Source: Bacidia rubella
Taxonomy: Eukaryota; Ascomycota; Lecanoromycetes; Lecanorales; Ramalinaceae
DNA length: 64,000 nt
Direction of reading: 5' to 3'
Assembly (NCBI GenBank): GCA_032158265.1
Contig: JAVTIF010000014.1
Coordinates: 992,001 to 1,056,000, forward strand
Part shown: positions 1 to 12,992 of the stretch, piece after piece
Numbering within the stretch: position 1 is the first letter of the stretch
How the letters are laid out: each line of letters opens with the position of its first letter
Made by a program: the position numbers and the translations under genes
Notes under the pieces: generated by a model
The model's database searches: none
Seen by the model: the letters and a program-made list of their open reading frames with translations, nothing else
Told to the model about the DNA's origin: nothing

Positions 1-780
1 AAAAAAAATCATAAAAGAATAAATTTTATTAAAGAGAAAAAAATATCGAGATAAAGGTTATAGATACCCTTACCTTTATTATAATAAAAATAAAATTGTA
101 ATATAATAAAAAATATAATCCTTTTATATTAAAGTTTAATAATAAGGCCTTTATTAAGTTATTTATAAGTTATAATTTAAAAGATTTAAATAATAAGAAA
201 TTCGCTAATTAATAAACAAGACCCTTAAAAATCTTAAAAGCTAAGGGACTAAATATATATAAATTAGAAATTCTATTAATATAAAAGATTTGCTTAATTA
301 TATTAATTATAATACTTAAATTAACTGTATAAAAAAAAGATCCTTAGTTTTGCCTAATTAAAGATAAACCTCTGCTATTAACATAATATAATAATAATTT
401 AAAAGAAAACAAAATAAATAAAATTTAATTATAGTAAATAAAAAGGATTTAGTTTAACTTAAAATAAATAGTATAATTAAAAGGACTTAAGGAATATACA
501 GGAATTTATAAAAAAAATATAGTTTTAAGTATAATAAGTAATCTTAAGCTGAATATGTATTTTCTTTAAGGAAAATCTAATAAAAACTCTTAATTATGTC
601 TAGCTAAAGACTTAAAACTTAGTAACTTTTAAGAGAAATAATAAATACATATTATATGTTTTTCTTTATAATTATATTTAGTTAAAATCTTATACTATAA
701 TATTTCTTAAGCATAAATTTCTATAAGATATTAAATATTAATTAATTTAGCTATTATTGCTTTTATCTAAGTATTATTAT
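1..780. other. AT-rich sequence, nothing recognised
   Basis: The sequence is extremely A+T rich with stops in all frames. The same frame that is used downstream can be followed weakly back to about 540, so this stretch may include the decayed start of the unrecognised reading frame that follows. I see no RNA gene, promoter or repeat that I can support. Confidence 0.4.
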
Positions 781-3090
781 TATTATTAAATATTATTACT
801 GCCTTTTAGTATTAGATATAATTTATTAATATAAGCTTTAGTAAATATTATTACTTTAGTTTTAGTATTATTATACTATATAAACTTTATTTTTAATATT
901 ATTAAATTTATAAGCGAAGATTAAAGCAATATTAAAATTAAACTTATTTAGCAAGATATATATTAAGACCTTATAGCTTTAAGCTAGAATAAACTTATAA
1001 ATAAAAGAGAGTATAACCTTAATAACTAATTGTATAAGTATATTAGCAACAATAACAAAATACTTACTAATTTTAACATTTATAAGTTAAATAGATACCT
1101 AGAAGGGATTTAGCTCCTTAGGGACCTAGAATTTAATATTAATAACCTTAATACTATATTAAGAATCTTTAACAAACTAAGAGACCAAAATTATTAATTT
1201 AAGTAAAAAAGCAATAAAGCGTCTAACAAGGCTAAGATTAGGCAAATGTTTCTAGTACTTAGATATTATATAAACTATAAATAGCTATTAATAATATAGA
1301 TATCTAGACTTCTCTATAATCTATTAAATAATCATTAGCTATTCTTTTTTATAGAAAATAAAAGTCTAAAATTGATAGTAATTCTATATAGAAAGGAAAC
1401 GCTATGTACTAAAGTAGAAAAGACAGGAATATTCTTTATAGTTATCTAGAATAAATATTAGTTATATAGCAAGATAGGACAGTAACAATATTTTATATTC
1501 AAAGTAAATAAAAGCAAAGCTATATATTCTCAGGACTGCAGCTAGGGTATAGAAAAGCTATTAACCTGGGAAATCTATGATTACCTGCATATAAAGAATT
1601 AGGAGAAAGTATGTTGCGCTATTACTATTATACTAGCAGCGTAAAACTTATAAAAGATATTAGCACTTACTAGTATATAACTAACTCTACTAGCGGCGGC
1701 TTCCGCTATAACTTAACTAGGTTTATCTGCTATATTTATTTTTAATAATATAAGCTTAGCAATAGTAGCTTTTATTTCTAAAGGAAAGAAAGAAGTTACT
1801 AGGGTTATTCTACCTGCATTTCTCTTTAAGGGAGGTAAAAGTATTATTAAGTTTAGTAGTTTTATAAAGCCTTTATTAAATATTAATATGAAGAATATTA
1901 TAAAATAAAAGAAAATATATATATAATTAGATATTAATAACTTATACTAATAAGGAGAAGAAATAATAGCTTAAAGTAAGTTTATAGACTAAATTATAAA
2001 AGCTATTAAGAGGAAAATGAAACCTTCTTAAGTAGAAATATTATTAAAGAAGTAATAAGCAGTAAAAGAAGAAAAGAATTTTTTTATAAAATGTAAATCT
2101 ATGCTAAAAAGCATTATTCTAAAGAAGAAAAATAAAATAATAACTAATAATAAATTTTTGTTAAAGTATAAATTTATTTTAAAAGAGGATAACAATTATA
2201 TACTAATAGATAAAGGAACTATACTAAGAAAAAAAGACGCTAAGGAAATTAAAGCTATTAAAGGATATAAAGAGTTTTTACTATAGTTTAATCTAAATAA
2301 TAAATTTAGAAGCATTAAATATAAAAAGAAAAAGAAAAATTTAATGATTAAGAATAAACCTTTAATAAAAAAGAGAAAGTATTTAAGAAAGAAAAATCTT
2401 AAAAGTTAGCTTTAAAGGAAAATATAGAATATATAGATAAAAAAGATAATAAAGTAAAAAAGAATATTATTAAGCAAATGATTAAAGAAAATAAAGGTAA
2501 AGTAGTAACTAATAAATTCGCTAAGGAATATACTTCTTATTTAAAGGAAGAAATAATTATATTAAAATTTATTAATATAATATTTAAATATTAAAATAAT
2601 AACTTACTTAATAAAAAGATAGTTCTTTTTAGGGAAATTATGTAAGTAAAAGGCCTTTATATAATTAGCGTAGATTATATAATAAAATTATACCTTATTA
2701 GTATTAAAGCACTTTAGTTCTTATATAAATAAAATTAATAATATATGTAAATTCTTAAGAAAGATTGATTTGCTCTTATTTTTTAAGCTTTAGCTAAAGG
2801 TAAATTTATTATTAATAAGGAATTAAAGCACAATAACTATTATATTATATTATAAGTTATATTTAATATAGTTATTAAAAAACTTAAAAAGGATTATAAC
2901 TTTATAAGGAATTTAATTATTAATTACAATAAAGAATTTAAAATTTTAATAAATTTCTATAATAGAAAAATAATATTACTTGCTTAGTAATTAAACATAA
3001 GTTTAGATGGAATATTTTATTAATAAATAAGTATAAAACAAAATATAAATAATATTATAATGTTAATAAATATCTTAAATTAATTATATA
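781..3090 (+). pseudogene. Long RIP-inactivated reading frame of unknown function
   Basis: Reading + from about 781 gives a coherent protein-like frame to 2286, including an open stretch at 2101-2286 (61 codons from ATG). After a probable frameshift between 2290 and 2400 it continues to about 3085. In the 302 codons from 1381 to 2286 I count about 17 stops, all TAA or TAG and none TGA, as expected if Gln codons (CAA/CAG) were converted by C-to-T. The product would have been roughly 750 residues. Around 1620-1800 it has hydrophobic, Ala/Leu/Ile-rich stretches that could be membrane segments. The second half is charged and Lys-rich, where many Lys are probably former Glu. I recognise no retrotransposon, transposase or host domain, and no LTR flanks it. 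It could be a host gene caught in RIP or an ORF of an unknown element. Confidence 0.5.
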
Positions 3091-3155
3091 AAATAATATT
3101 GTATAAGATAAATATCTTAAATTAATTATATAAAATAATATTGTATAAGATAAAT
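3066..3155. repeat. Tandem duplication, 42-bp unit, 2.1 copies
   Basis: Two perfect copies of a 42-bp unit containing TATCTTAAATTAATTATATA lie head to tail, with 6 further matching bases. 42 bp is 14 codons, so the duplication keeps the frame of the decayed ORF it sits in. Perfect identity in such a degraded region suggests slippage after most of the RIP. Confidence 0.9.
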
Positions 3156-3309
3156 TAAAGTACAAATTAATAAAAGAAAAGCATAACTTATTTTTATAAG
3201 CTAATAAGTAAATAAGGCAAGAACAATAAGGTAAAGAAACTAATAAGCAAAGTAATAAAAAAGATAATAAAGAGGATAAAGAAAAAGCTAAAGAGGCTTA
3301 AGAGTACTT

Positions 3310-3974
3310 AATAGACGTTTTTTCCTTCCTGTGTATAGCGCTATTATGCTTGTTTGTTTCCTTCTAGTATAGCGTTTCACTTTTTTTCTAGCGGATATTA
3401 TTATGTTTTAATATCACCCTTCCTATATATTATGAATTCTTTTTGATTTTCTTTCTGCTATATATTATAATCTATTGTATATTACAATTACAATACAACT
3501 TTCTTTTTAGTATTATTGTTCCCTATATAGTATATAGTGCATTTCACTTTTCAAAACAACACTATAATACCTTCTGCTGCGTTACTAGCAGTCTCCTATA
3601 GATTCTTTATAATATAATAATGATTTTCTATATAGTATATAGCGCATTTCATTCTTTTAACTTAGTTTTATAATGTATTCTATATTATAAAAGTCTTTTC
3701 CTTTAAATTTTTCTTTATCTTCTGATAATATAATAACCTATTATATTTCTAAATATATAATACTAAAAAGATAAATAAGACTTATGCAAAAGCATTATAA
3801 GTCTTTCTATAGAGGCAATTGTTATATAATAATACTACTTAATAGATATCTTATTTCTAGAATTAATTTCTTTTTTAATCAATATAATATTAACTAATTA
3901 GATTATTTAATATAGTGTTATTTTCTTCTCTTGTTAATATTAAACATACTTAGGAGAGTATAGCTACTATTATA
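3310..3974. other. Pyrimidine-rich, less AT-biased intergenic stretch with a repeated motif
   Basis: Base composition changes here to T/C-rich with several GC bases. A motif TATATAGTATATAG(T/C)GCATTTCA occurs at about 3532-3547 and 3630-3651, and a shorter relative at about 3370-3383. I find no coding frame. It could be the 3' flank of the preceding decayed ORF or a terminal region of an unidentified element. Confidence 0.4.
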
Positions 3975-6900
3975 TAAATAGAAATAAAAAATTATTTTTA
4001 AAAAAACAAAATAAAGTTTTTAAAAAAAAATTTTATTTAGAATCAATTTATTTAAAAAATAAAAAAAAACTATATTATTTAAATTTTAATAGCTAATGAA
4101 TTAAATTTTATTTAAAATAGATTTAGCAATAACAAACTATTAATAAAAATATTCATAAATTATTCCCTTTTTATTATTATATTCTATATAAAATTTAAAT
4201 TATAAAAATATAGCTTTAAAAACAGTTTTATTTTTTTTACTATAAAATATTTAAATAAGCTTAAGCTTTATTATTTAGTATAAATATAATATATTAATAA
4301 TTATTTTTATAGTTAAATAATATATTAAAAAATAAATAAAAAGGTTTTAATTAAAATAATAGCTTTGAATATTAATTTTTTTATATACTTTAGCTAAAAA
4401 TATAATTTAATAATTATTTTGTAAAAAACAATTTTCTATTTAGCAATAAAATTATAATTATAAATATAAATTATAATATAAATAATATCTTTTTAATATT
4501 TCTAATTAAATTTAATATTTATTAATATAATTTATATTATATTTATAATAATCTGATTTATTTATTTAGCAATTTTATTTATTTAGAGCTTAAATAATAT
4601 TAATAATTTAAATTGAATATTATATTTAAAAAAATATTTATTAATTTTTTAAATATTAAAAATATTATCTTTTTAAATATAATATATATAAATTTGCTTT
4701 ATTTATATTATTTATAATAGCTATAAAGTCTATATTTTTAAATTAAGTCTATATTTTTATTTTTTACTATATTTATTACAATAACTTGTATCTAAGGAGC
4801 TTTTAATATTAATATAAATAAAATAAAAATAAAAATAACTAAAATAGATACTAGCTTTATTAAATTTATATTTTTGTTTTAAAAAAAATATAAAATTTAT
4901 AAAGATTTATAAGTTTTAATTATTTATAAAAATTTATATTTTTAGAATATTTAATAATTTATTTAATTAATAATTTATTAATTTATTTAAGCTTTTTATA
5001 TTATAATTTTAATGCTTTTTTATTAATAATATAAATTAAAGTTTTATTAAATAAGCTTTTAGTATTATTTAGCTTAGATAATTTATAGAGATTAAGTTAA
5101 ATTATTTTTATAAATATATTTATATTTAAAAGATAAATAATAATATAAGTTATTAGTTTTAATTAATATTAAAAATAAAAAAGATTATTAATATATATTT
5201 AAATAATAATATTTTTTAATTTAGTTTTAAAACTATATATATTATTAATAAAAATAAGTTTAATTTAACAATTATTCTATATTAATTAACTATAAAAGAA
5301 AAAATTAATAAAAATTCTAAGTATATATAAAATATTTTTAATCTAAAGCATTTATTTTTTGTTATTTATATTATAATAACAATGAATTATATTAATGTTG
5401 ATAAGCAAAAAAGAGCTGTTAATATTAATTATAATTATAATATTATTTTTGTAACTAAATCTGTAATATAAAATAAAAATAAGTTAGTTTATAATAAAAT
5501 ACTTACTAAATATAAATATTATTAAATATTTAGTATTAAAAAATAATAGATTTAACAATAAAAATATATTTAATAATAGTATAATATTTAGGCTTCTTAT
5601 TATTTAATTAATTAATATTTTTGCGAAATATTTAGTTTTATTGCTTATTTTATTATTATTATTATTTCTATTTTTATAGTTATTATTATCTTTTTAAAAA
5701 AGTAATATATTATTTTTATAAATATATTTAATAATAATATAATAGTTTCAATTATAATATAAATAGTATTTAATAAGTTTTTAAATTTAAAAATTATTTA
5801 AACTTTTAATAGTATTTTATTACAATTTAATAGTCTTGAAAGCAATATTAAATCTAAATTTTAATAATACTATAGCAAATATCTTCAATATTAATAAGAG
5901 AACAAAGAATTTTTTTTAATTAATAACAAAGTTTTAAATTATTTTAAAAAACTAATTAGTAATATATATTATTTAGTTTTTTAATTTTTTCCATATAAAT
6001 ATTATAAGTTTAATTATAATAAATATAATAAATATAATAAATATTATAATATTTACTTAAATCTATATAAAACAAGAAAATAAAGAAATTATATTTTATT
6101 TTAAGTAAAGAATTATTTAAATAATATTAATAAAAATGCTTTTAAAATATATTATATAGTTTAAAATACTTTTATAGTTATTTAGCTTGAAAATTAATAA
6201 TTAATAATATAAACTATCAAAAATATTAAAGTTTTTAAGTTTATAAATAATTATAATAGTTATTTAGAGAATATAAATATTATTAAAATATTTATAGTTA
6301 TTTTCGTAATTTAAGTCTAATATATACTAAATAATATTAATCCTTAATTAATAGCTAATATATTATTATTATAAATAAATAATGTTTTTATTAAAATTTT
6401 TATTATTGCTTAAAATAAATAAGCTTTTTTAAAAGTTTTTAATATATCATTATAATAGAATAATATTAAAATAAAATTTTATCTTCTAAAATAATTATTA
6501 ATAGTTTTTAAAATTATTATTAATAGTTTTTAAAACTATTAAATTTAAAAACATAATTTAAAAAGCTATTAATTTTAATATAAATCTTTTTTTTAATATT
6601 TTTAGTCTTTTTTTTAATCTAAAAAGCTTTTAAAAAATAATTTTGAATTTAAATATTCTAAAATTATATTTATAAAAAAATAAATAAATTTAAAAATATT
6701 AATAGAAATCTTTGTAAAAAAATATAATATTATTTATTAATTATTAAAATTAAACTTCTATTTATATTATAAAAATAATAAAAATATATATAGCTTATAA
6801 TAAAATAATAAGCTAAAATTTTTAAATTTAAAATATTAATATTTTAAACTTCAATTTTTAATAAAAATATTTAATAATTTTTTAAAAATAAAAATAAAAT

Positions 6901-7680
6901 CTTTTAAGTTAATTAAATTATTTATTTAGTTTTTTACCTTTTTAAATATATTAAAAAAATAAAAAGATTTTAATTATTAAATATAATTTAATTAAAAAAA
7001 GAAACTAATTTTTAGTCTTTTTTTTTAGCAAATAAAATACTAATATATTTAGATTTAAATAATTGCTTTAAAAAATTATTTATATTTATAATTAATATAA
7101 TTACTAGGTAATAAAATACTAAAAACTAATTAAAACGTTTTTTAATTAGTTTTTTTTTTTTATAATTTATATTTTACTTAAAAAAATATTAAGCTTTAAG
7201 CGAAACTAACGCGGAAATATACTATTTATAAAGCAATCAATATTTAAGATATTAAGTTTTAATATTAGAATTTTTTAATATTAAAAATTAATAAATATTG
7301 AAAATTTATAGACTTATAGAAATAGTTATTGCTTTAAGAATATAATAAATAAATATATAAAACTATTTAACTATAATTATATAATATATAAATCCAATTT
7401 TATAATTAAAAACTATAAATAGTTTATACTAATAAAGAACTATATAAGATATAAAAAAGTTCGATAAAGTAATATCTAAAGTATTAATATTTAAACTTAA
7501 GTATATAAGATTTATTTAGTAATATTAGAATGCTATAAAGCGACTTTTTAAGCTTATAAACTATTAAATAGTAAGATGATTAAAACTTAATTATTAAATA
7601 AAAATAAAGTCAGTAACTTAGCTATAACTAAGTTATTTAGTATTTATTTCTATACTAGGTAGCTAACATAGAATTCAATA
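3975..7680 (-). mobile_element. Copia-0: 3'-truncated Ty1/copia retrotransposon
   Basis: The whole segment aligns, inverted, with the 5' portion of Copia-1. 7680 matches 36648, and homology runs to about 3975, which matches about 41745 in Copia-1, with element G skipped. It therefore holds the 5' LTR (7562-7680), leader, gag and the GAG-pre-integrase/integrase region on the minus strand. The reverse transcriptase, RNase H and 3' LTR are missing. It is riddled with stops. It lacks element G and so preserves the empty insertion site near 6279-6290. It abuts gypsy D integrase sequence at 7681. No target duplication can be tested because the other end is lost. Confidence 0.8.
7562..7680 (-). repeat. 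5' LTR of Copia-0
   Basis: About 119 bp homologous to the 120-bp LTRs of Copia-1. Read on the minus strand it begins TATTGAATTCTATGTTAGCT (ancestral TGTTGAATTCTA) and ends TATTTAATA (ancestral ...AACA), so TG and CA termini have become TA and TA. Confidence 0.8.
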
Positions 7681-7858
7681 AAAAATAGAACTTTTATTAT
7701 TTATAATATTATTAAATATATTATATTTTAAAATAACTTTCTTAAAAAATAGCTTCGCTAGTTTTATATTGATAATTGTGATAATTGTTAAAATATATTA
7801 GTATATTTTAGTATAATAATTAATAACTACTAAAGTAGAATTATAAATATAATTACTT
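7681..7858 (-). pseudogene. Gypsy D integrase core fragment
   Basis: On the minus strand this 178-bp piece reads as the Ty3/gypsy integrase core. There is a VVINYYTK segment (family VVVDRFTK), a helix matching the usual LAxLF region, and a NIINNKSSIF segment at the position of the second catalytic Asp (family xSDRGxxF), with Asp changed to Asn. Removing Copia-2 (7859-21317, one TACTT) joins it in frame to the integrase zinc-finger region at 21323-22010. Copia-0 interrupts it on the left, so the third catalytic residue is not seen. Confidence 0.8.
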
Positions 7859-7993
7859 TATTGAACTTCGAAAGCTAAAGACTAAGAAATAAAACTAAAT
7901 TTAAAAGAGTTTAGCGTCTTTAATATTTAAAGTAAATATTGTACTTTTATTTATAGTTAATTGATTGAGTTTATTATCTTTTAAAATTCAATA
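7859..7993 (+). repeat. 5' LTR of Copia-2
   Basis: 135 bp aligned end to end with 21182-21317, differing mostly by C/T and G/A. It starts TATTGAACTT and ends AAAATTCAATA, the RIP forms of TGTTGAA...TTCAACA typical of copia LTRs. Preceded by TACTT. Confidence 0.9.
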
Positions 7994-8008
7994 GATTATA
8001 AACCCAGT
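7994..8008 (+). promoter_or_regulatory. Copia-2 primer-binding site, half-tRNA-iMet type
   Basis: Immediately after the LTR is GATTATAAACCCAGT. Reversing three likely G-to-A changes gives GGTTATGAGCCCAG, which would pair with the anticodon stem-loop of initiator tRNA-Met (GGGCTCATAACC). Copia elements are known to prime from a 5' half of this tRNA. Copia-1 has GATTATAAGC at the same place (36768). The match to a specific host tRNA is inferred. Confidence 0.65.
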
Positions 8009-10350
8009 TATATAGTATTTATTTCTTTTTATTAGTTTAAAATTACCTTAGAGTTAGCTTAAGAAGTTTGAATTTTAACTCAAGTAAATCTTAATATCAA
8101 TTAGTATTTAAAGATCTTTCAAAACGGTAATCTATATATACTCATATATAATAAATAGTCTATATACTATCTAACTAAGAATAAGATTTAAAGTAACATA
8201 GACTTATTTAAAATATTTAATCTATGTAATTTTATTAATAAAACTTATTCAAAGCGCTTTCAAGGCTTACTTGAGGATTAATTTAATAGATTTTAATAAA
8301 TAAGCAAATTTAATACTCTAAAAGTATCAGAAACTCCAAAAAAAAGTTTAGTTTAAACTTTTTATTTTAAAGTTAATATATAGGAAGAAAAAAGTATTTA
8401 CCAAATTAGGGGTTTTCTCGCTATAAAGCTACGCTTACGTAATATAAAAATAATTTTCGAGCGTTTTATAAAAAAATATATATATAAGCGCCTATACTAA
8501 GAGTATATAACTAATATTACATATATATATATATTAATGATCTTTTATATTTTTTCTTTTTCCAAAAATTTTAATTAGAACTTAAAGTGATTTTAAAGAG
8601 TCCTTAAGGAGTCTTTAAGGTCGTTTTGAAACTACTCTAAGACGTATTCTATTGAAAATTTTTTATAATTAAGATTTTAATACAAATTATTTATAATAGT
8701 ATTTTAGTATTGAAAGAATTTAAATTACAAGTACTATCGTATTATAAAAGCAAATTCTATAGAACTGCAATACAATTAAAGATAAAGGAATAGGCTTAAT
8801 TATATATAATTTATATTACAATACAACTAGAGTAATATTTCATACTATATAAGATAACTATAAGGTATTATATAATAAATAGTATTCAATTTCAATTGTT
8901 ATAGCGCGTATAACTTTCTAGCTAATATAGCTATAAAAACAATTTAGCGGTCAAGTAATTTTATTATAAATATATACTAAATCTCAATAATTTAAAATTA
9001 ATTTATATAATAATAATTAAATATTAAAAAAAATGGAAGTATAGCTTTATATAATATTCTAAACTATTCATATACTTAGAAATTAGTATTATAGCTTAGT
9101 AAAAAGCTATATATTAGTTAATTAAGTACTACTATAGTTTATACTTATACATTATTCTTATTCTTTAATAAAAATAGTATTATTTCTAATAGTAAGCTTT
9201 TATATAACTATATTAAGATTTTTTACTAAAAAAATATTATAAAATTCTATTTTAGAGTTAATTTATAGCTTAAAATATTAAAAAAAACAAGCTATATTTA
9301 AGCTATTAATAAAATTTATAAAATTACTATTTAAAATTAAAATAGCTTTGCAATTATAACTTTTATTGAATAAAATTTCTCTAGTCTATATTAAATACTA
9401 AAATATATTTATAGTATTTAAAAAAGTTGAAATCGTTAATATAGAAAAGCTAGATTAGTTTTGAACAAGACTAAAATTTATGATCTTTAATTTAAATAGC
9501 TACGAAAATAAATATATATTATAAGCTATTATAGTTAGTTTAAATATAAAAATAAGATAAAAACAAAAATACAAATATTTAAATAACTTATTAATTTTTT
9601 TTATATTTTAATTTATATTATCTATAGATATAATTCTGTCATTTCAGTATAAATATAGATTTTAGTATTAGTATTATTATAAAATTTATTCTTAAATATT
9701 AAGTATAAGCTATATTAGTTTGGAAACTAAATTAACAAACTTAAATACAAACTTAAATAAATTAAAAATAAGTATTTTAAACGAAAAATTATATAATTAA
9801 AAATCTAATTATATATTTTTAAAGATTACTATTTCTTTATAAAAAAATAAAAAATAAACTTTAGTAGTATAAAAGCTTTCTTTAATATATTATAATCTTT
9901 TTGAGTTAAATATATTAATTTTCTATTTGAAAATAATTTTCTTAAGTTTTTTTATAAAAAAAAGTACAAATTTTTTAAGTATTTAAAATTATTTATATAG
10001 GTTTATTTCTTTTATTTTAATTGAATTTTATACTATTAGTTATATAAATAATTATATAATTAACTTAAATTTATATCTTTATCTTTTAAAAATGTAATTA
10101 CTTTTCTAGTATATAGTTTTAATAACAAGTTTAATAACTTCCATATATTTTTAAGTTTATTATAATCTAAACTATTATTATAAAAAGCAGACTCTAATTT
10201 AAATATTAGCTTATATAATAATATTAATTTTTTCGGCTAGATTTCGTAAAATCTATTATTCAAAATCTTTTTTTTATTGGTTTTATAAGTATTTTTAGTT
10301 TATTAAAAAATAGTCGATTCTAAGTCTAAACTTTCTATTAATTTTATTAT
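8009..10350 (+). other. Copia-2 leader / gag region, no domain recognised
   Basis: AT-rich with stops in every frame. It lies where the leader and first part of gag should be. A patch at 8590-8650 (GAGTCCTTAAGG repeated as GAGTCTTTAAGG) and another at 8390-8470 are less AT-biased. I could not follow a protein. Confidence 0.4.
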
Positions 10351-10760
10351 CTACAAACCCCGGAAACCCGCAATATACGTATATAGCCGGATTTATATAA
10401 GTCTGCGGGTATGCTTATGTCGAAGATTTTAGATATATATAGCAAGTAATATATAGTCCTCTGGAAATTAAAAAAACTTTTCTTTAAGTTTTTAATACCC
10501 TTTAAATAGTACTCTTATAGAGGGTATTATATACTTTACTAAGTACTTTTTTGACAAGCATTTCAAAAATACGCTTGTTTTCAAAATACATTGAATATTC
10601 ATAAAGATAGAGGGTATTTTACAATAAAGTATTTACTTTCCGCTTCCTATTCCCGTAAAACTTAATAATATTTTTATTCCTTAGCGCTAAGACCCGCTAT
10701 ATGCTTGTTAAATATATAAAATCCATATACCTGCAATATGCGGGTTCCGGAATTGCAGAC
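10351..10760. mobile_element. MITE-like element with ~43-bp imperfect terminal inverted repeats
   Basis: The left end CTACAAACCCCGGAAACCCG and the right end (minus strand) CTGCAATTCCGGAACCCGCA are imperfect inverted copies, extending for about 43 bp through GTATATxGxxGGATTT. The element is clearly less AT-rich than its surroundings. Internally it has a direct repeat AGAGGGTATT (about 10520 and 10609). About 410 bp with no ORF, consistent with a non-autonomous DNA transposon inserted in Copia-2. I could not fix the target duplication, so family and exact ends are open. Confidence 0.65.
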
Positions 10761-11479
10761 GATATAATTAGTAATTATCTTTAAACTTAAAAAAAACTCA
10801 AATTATTTATAATAAAAGCGAAATATATAAGATTTTTTTTAAATTAATAATTTATAATATTTCTTCTCTACTAAAAAGCAGTAATTTAGAGATATAACTA
10901 TAAAAGATTAATAATAATATTAAATTATTTAGATGTTTATTATACTTAAAAAACAATATAAATCTATTTTTTAAAATATATAATATAATTTTATTATTTA
11001 TAAATTTTATAATTCTAAGATATTTAATATAATAATATATAAACTAGAAACTCTTATCCTTGCTAGCTATAAGTTTAAAACCTAATTATATATTAATTAT
11101 TGTAATAAAATAGTTATTAAACTTAAGATTTTTTCCGAAGAGTTTTAATCAAACAATATATATTTAACATATTATTTTTATTTTAGACTAGATTTTTAAT
11201 TTAATTATTATATAAAATAGTATAATTAAATTTATAATATTTTTAATAATAATAATATTACTAAATTTATATTCAATTATATTATTATATATATATTCAA
11301 TATTGTTATTAATTTGTAATTAGACTATATAAAAACCTTAAAAACTAAAGCTTTAGTAGTTTTAATAATAATATTTTCTACTATACTAAGTAAAATATTA
11401 TTATATTTATTGCTAATTTTTTTAATTTGGAAATAGATTATATAATTTAGTTAATTACTTATATTAATAATTTAAAAAC

Positions 11480-11860
11480 TTATACTAAAATAGTTAAATC
11501 TTGCTTTTATTATAAAACTAATAACTATAATATAAATAAATACTTTAAAAAGTATTTTTATTTTTAAAAACACAATTTTTAATAAAGAAGATATAGCTAT
11601 AGAAACGATAAAAAACGCGATAACTATAATAGTTATAGTAGTAACTGAAACTCTGAATTATTAAATTAGAATTAATAGTTCTAAACTACTATTATTAATA
11701 TAGCTTTTATATTAATTATAATAAAAAATTTAAAAAAAGTATATATTTTTTAAAGTTTTTATTTTTATTATTATAAATATTATAAGTTATTTATAGATTT
11801 TTAATAGTAATTATATATAATATATTATACAAGATTGTTTTATTCTTATTATTTTTAAAA
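11480..11860 (+). pseudogene. Copia-2 gag zinc knuckle and protease remnant
   Basis: At 11502-11543 the frame reads C-F-Y-Y-K-T-N-N-Y-N-I-N-K-Y, a CX2CX4HX4C knuckle in which the last three ligands have become Tyr (TGT/CAT to TAT). About 290 bp downstream, near 11790-11840, IFNSNYIQYI followed by IQDCF matches the copia protease box around DSG and the following HxTxD, with the catalytic Asp now Asn. These mark the Gag C-terminus and the start of Pol. Confidence 0.65.
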
Positions 11861-12992
11861 ATTTCAAAAGTCTTAGTTATTTTTTTTAAAAAAATTAATA
11901 ATTTTTGCAACATTAAAAGCTATAATAGAATCTAGCTAGAATATTAAGCTTGAAATAATAATTATTAAATTTTTATTATTAATAATATTTGATATATTTT
12001 AAATAATAGCTTTGATTTTATTTTTTAGAATTGACTAAAGAATTAAAATATCAAATTAAATTATTATATAAATAAATAGATAGTTAAAAATTATAAAATT
12101 ATTTTTATTAAATATTTTAATTGTTTTTATATTTTGAATATAAGAAAAAAAGCTTTTATTATATTTATAGCTATTATAGCTATTATTATTATTTTATTTT
12201 TAAATAAATATATATATAAATATTAGTTAATATTAAATCTAGTTTCTAAATCTATCTTAATTAATAAAATAGATATAATATAAAAAATAGCCTAAATTAT
12301 AATATAAAAAACAGTATAAAAAGTATTTAAGACTTAAATTATTTAATAAGAAATCGCTTTAAATATAATATTAAAAATAAAATTATTTAAACTAGAATAA
12401 TTTCTTAAAACTTATAAAGATATATATAAATATAGATTTTATATTTCTTTTATTGAAAAACATTTATATTTTTTGTATTTTAATATAAATAAAAAGTTTA
12501 CTATATATAGTTTTAATCGAATATAATTACTTTAAAAATAATTTAATTTAACTGGATTCTTAAGGCTTTTTTAAGAATTTTGATAATAAATACCTTATTA
12601 ATATTTTATTACGTTCTTAAATAATTATATTAAGCTTTTTTTTATTTATTTATTTATTTATTTTCTAATAAGTTAATTTTTTCTATTTTTATTGTTTTTA
12701 AGATTTTTAATAAGCTATTAAATACAATAGTTTTAAAACTACATATTTACGCTTAAATTATAGCGGTAAATAGAATAATAATACTTTTAATAAATTTTAC
12801 TAAAATAATAGTATTTGTTAAAAGTTTGTTATTTTCAATATTTTTTAATAGAATAATATAGCTAAATAATTAAGTTAAATTCTTTAAAAAATAGTTAATA
12901 TAAATATAAAAAAGAACTTAAATATAATTTTTAAGTTTTAATCTAAATATATCCATATTGCTTGTTATTTATAGGGGTAGTAACTAGGTTTT
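11861..12992 (+). other. Copia-2 integrase-position region, unrecognisable
   Basis: By order this should encode GAG-pre-integrase and integrase upstream of the reverse transcriptase. The sequence is too degraded for me to identify motifs with confidence. It is interrupted on the right by gypsy A. Confidence 0.35.

Noticed and set aside
7859..7993. 135-bp MITE with TIRs (TATTGAAYTT ... AAAATTCAATA), second copy at 21182
   Set aside because: The inverted ends are just the TG...CA-type copia LTR termini. The two copies share one TACTT duplication across 13 kb and bracket copia domains, so they are LTRs of Copia-2.
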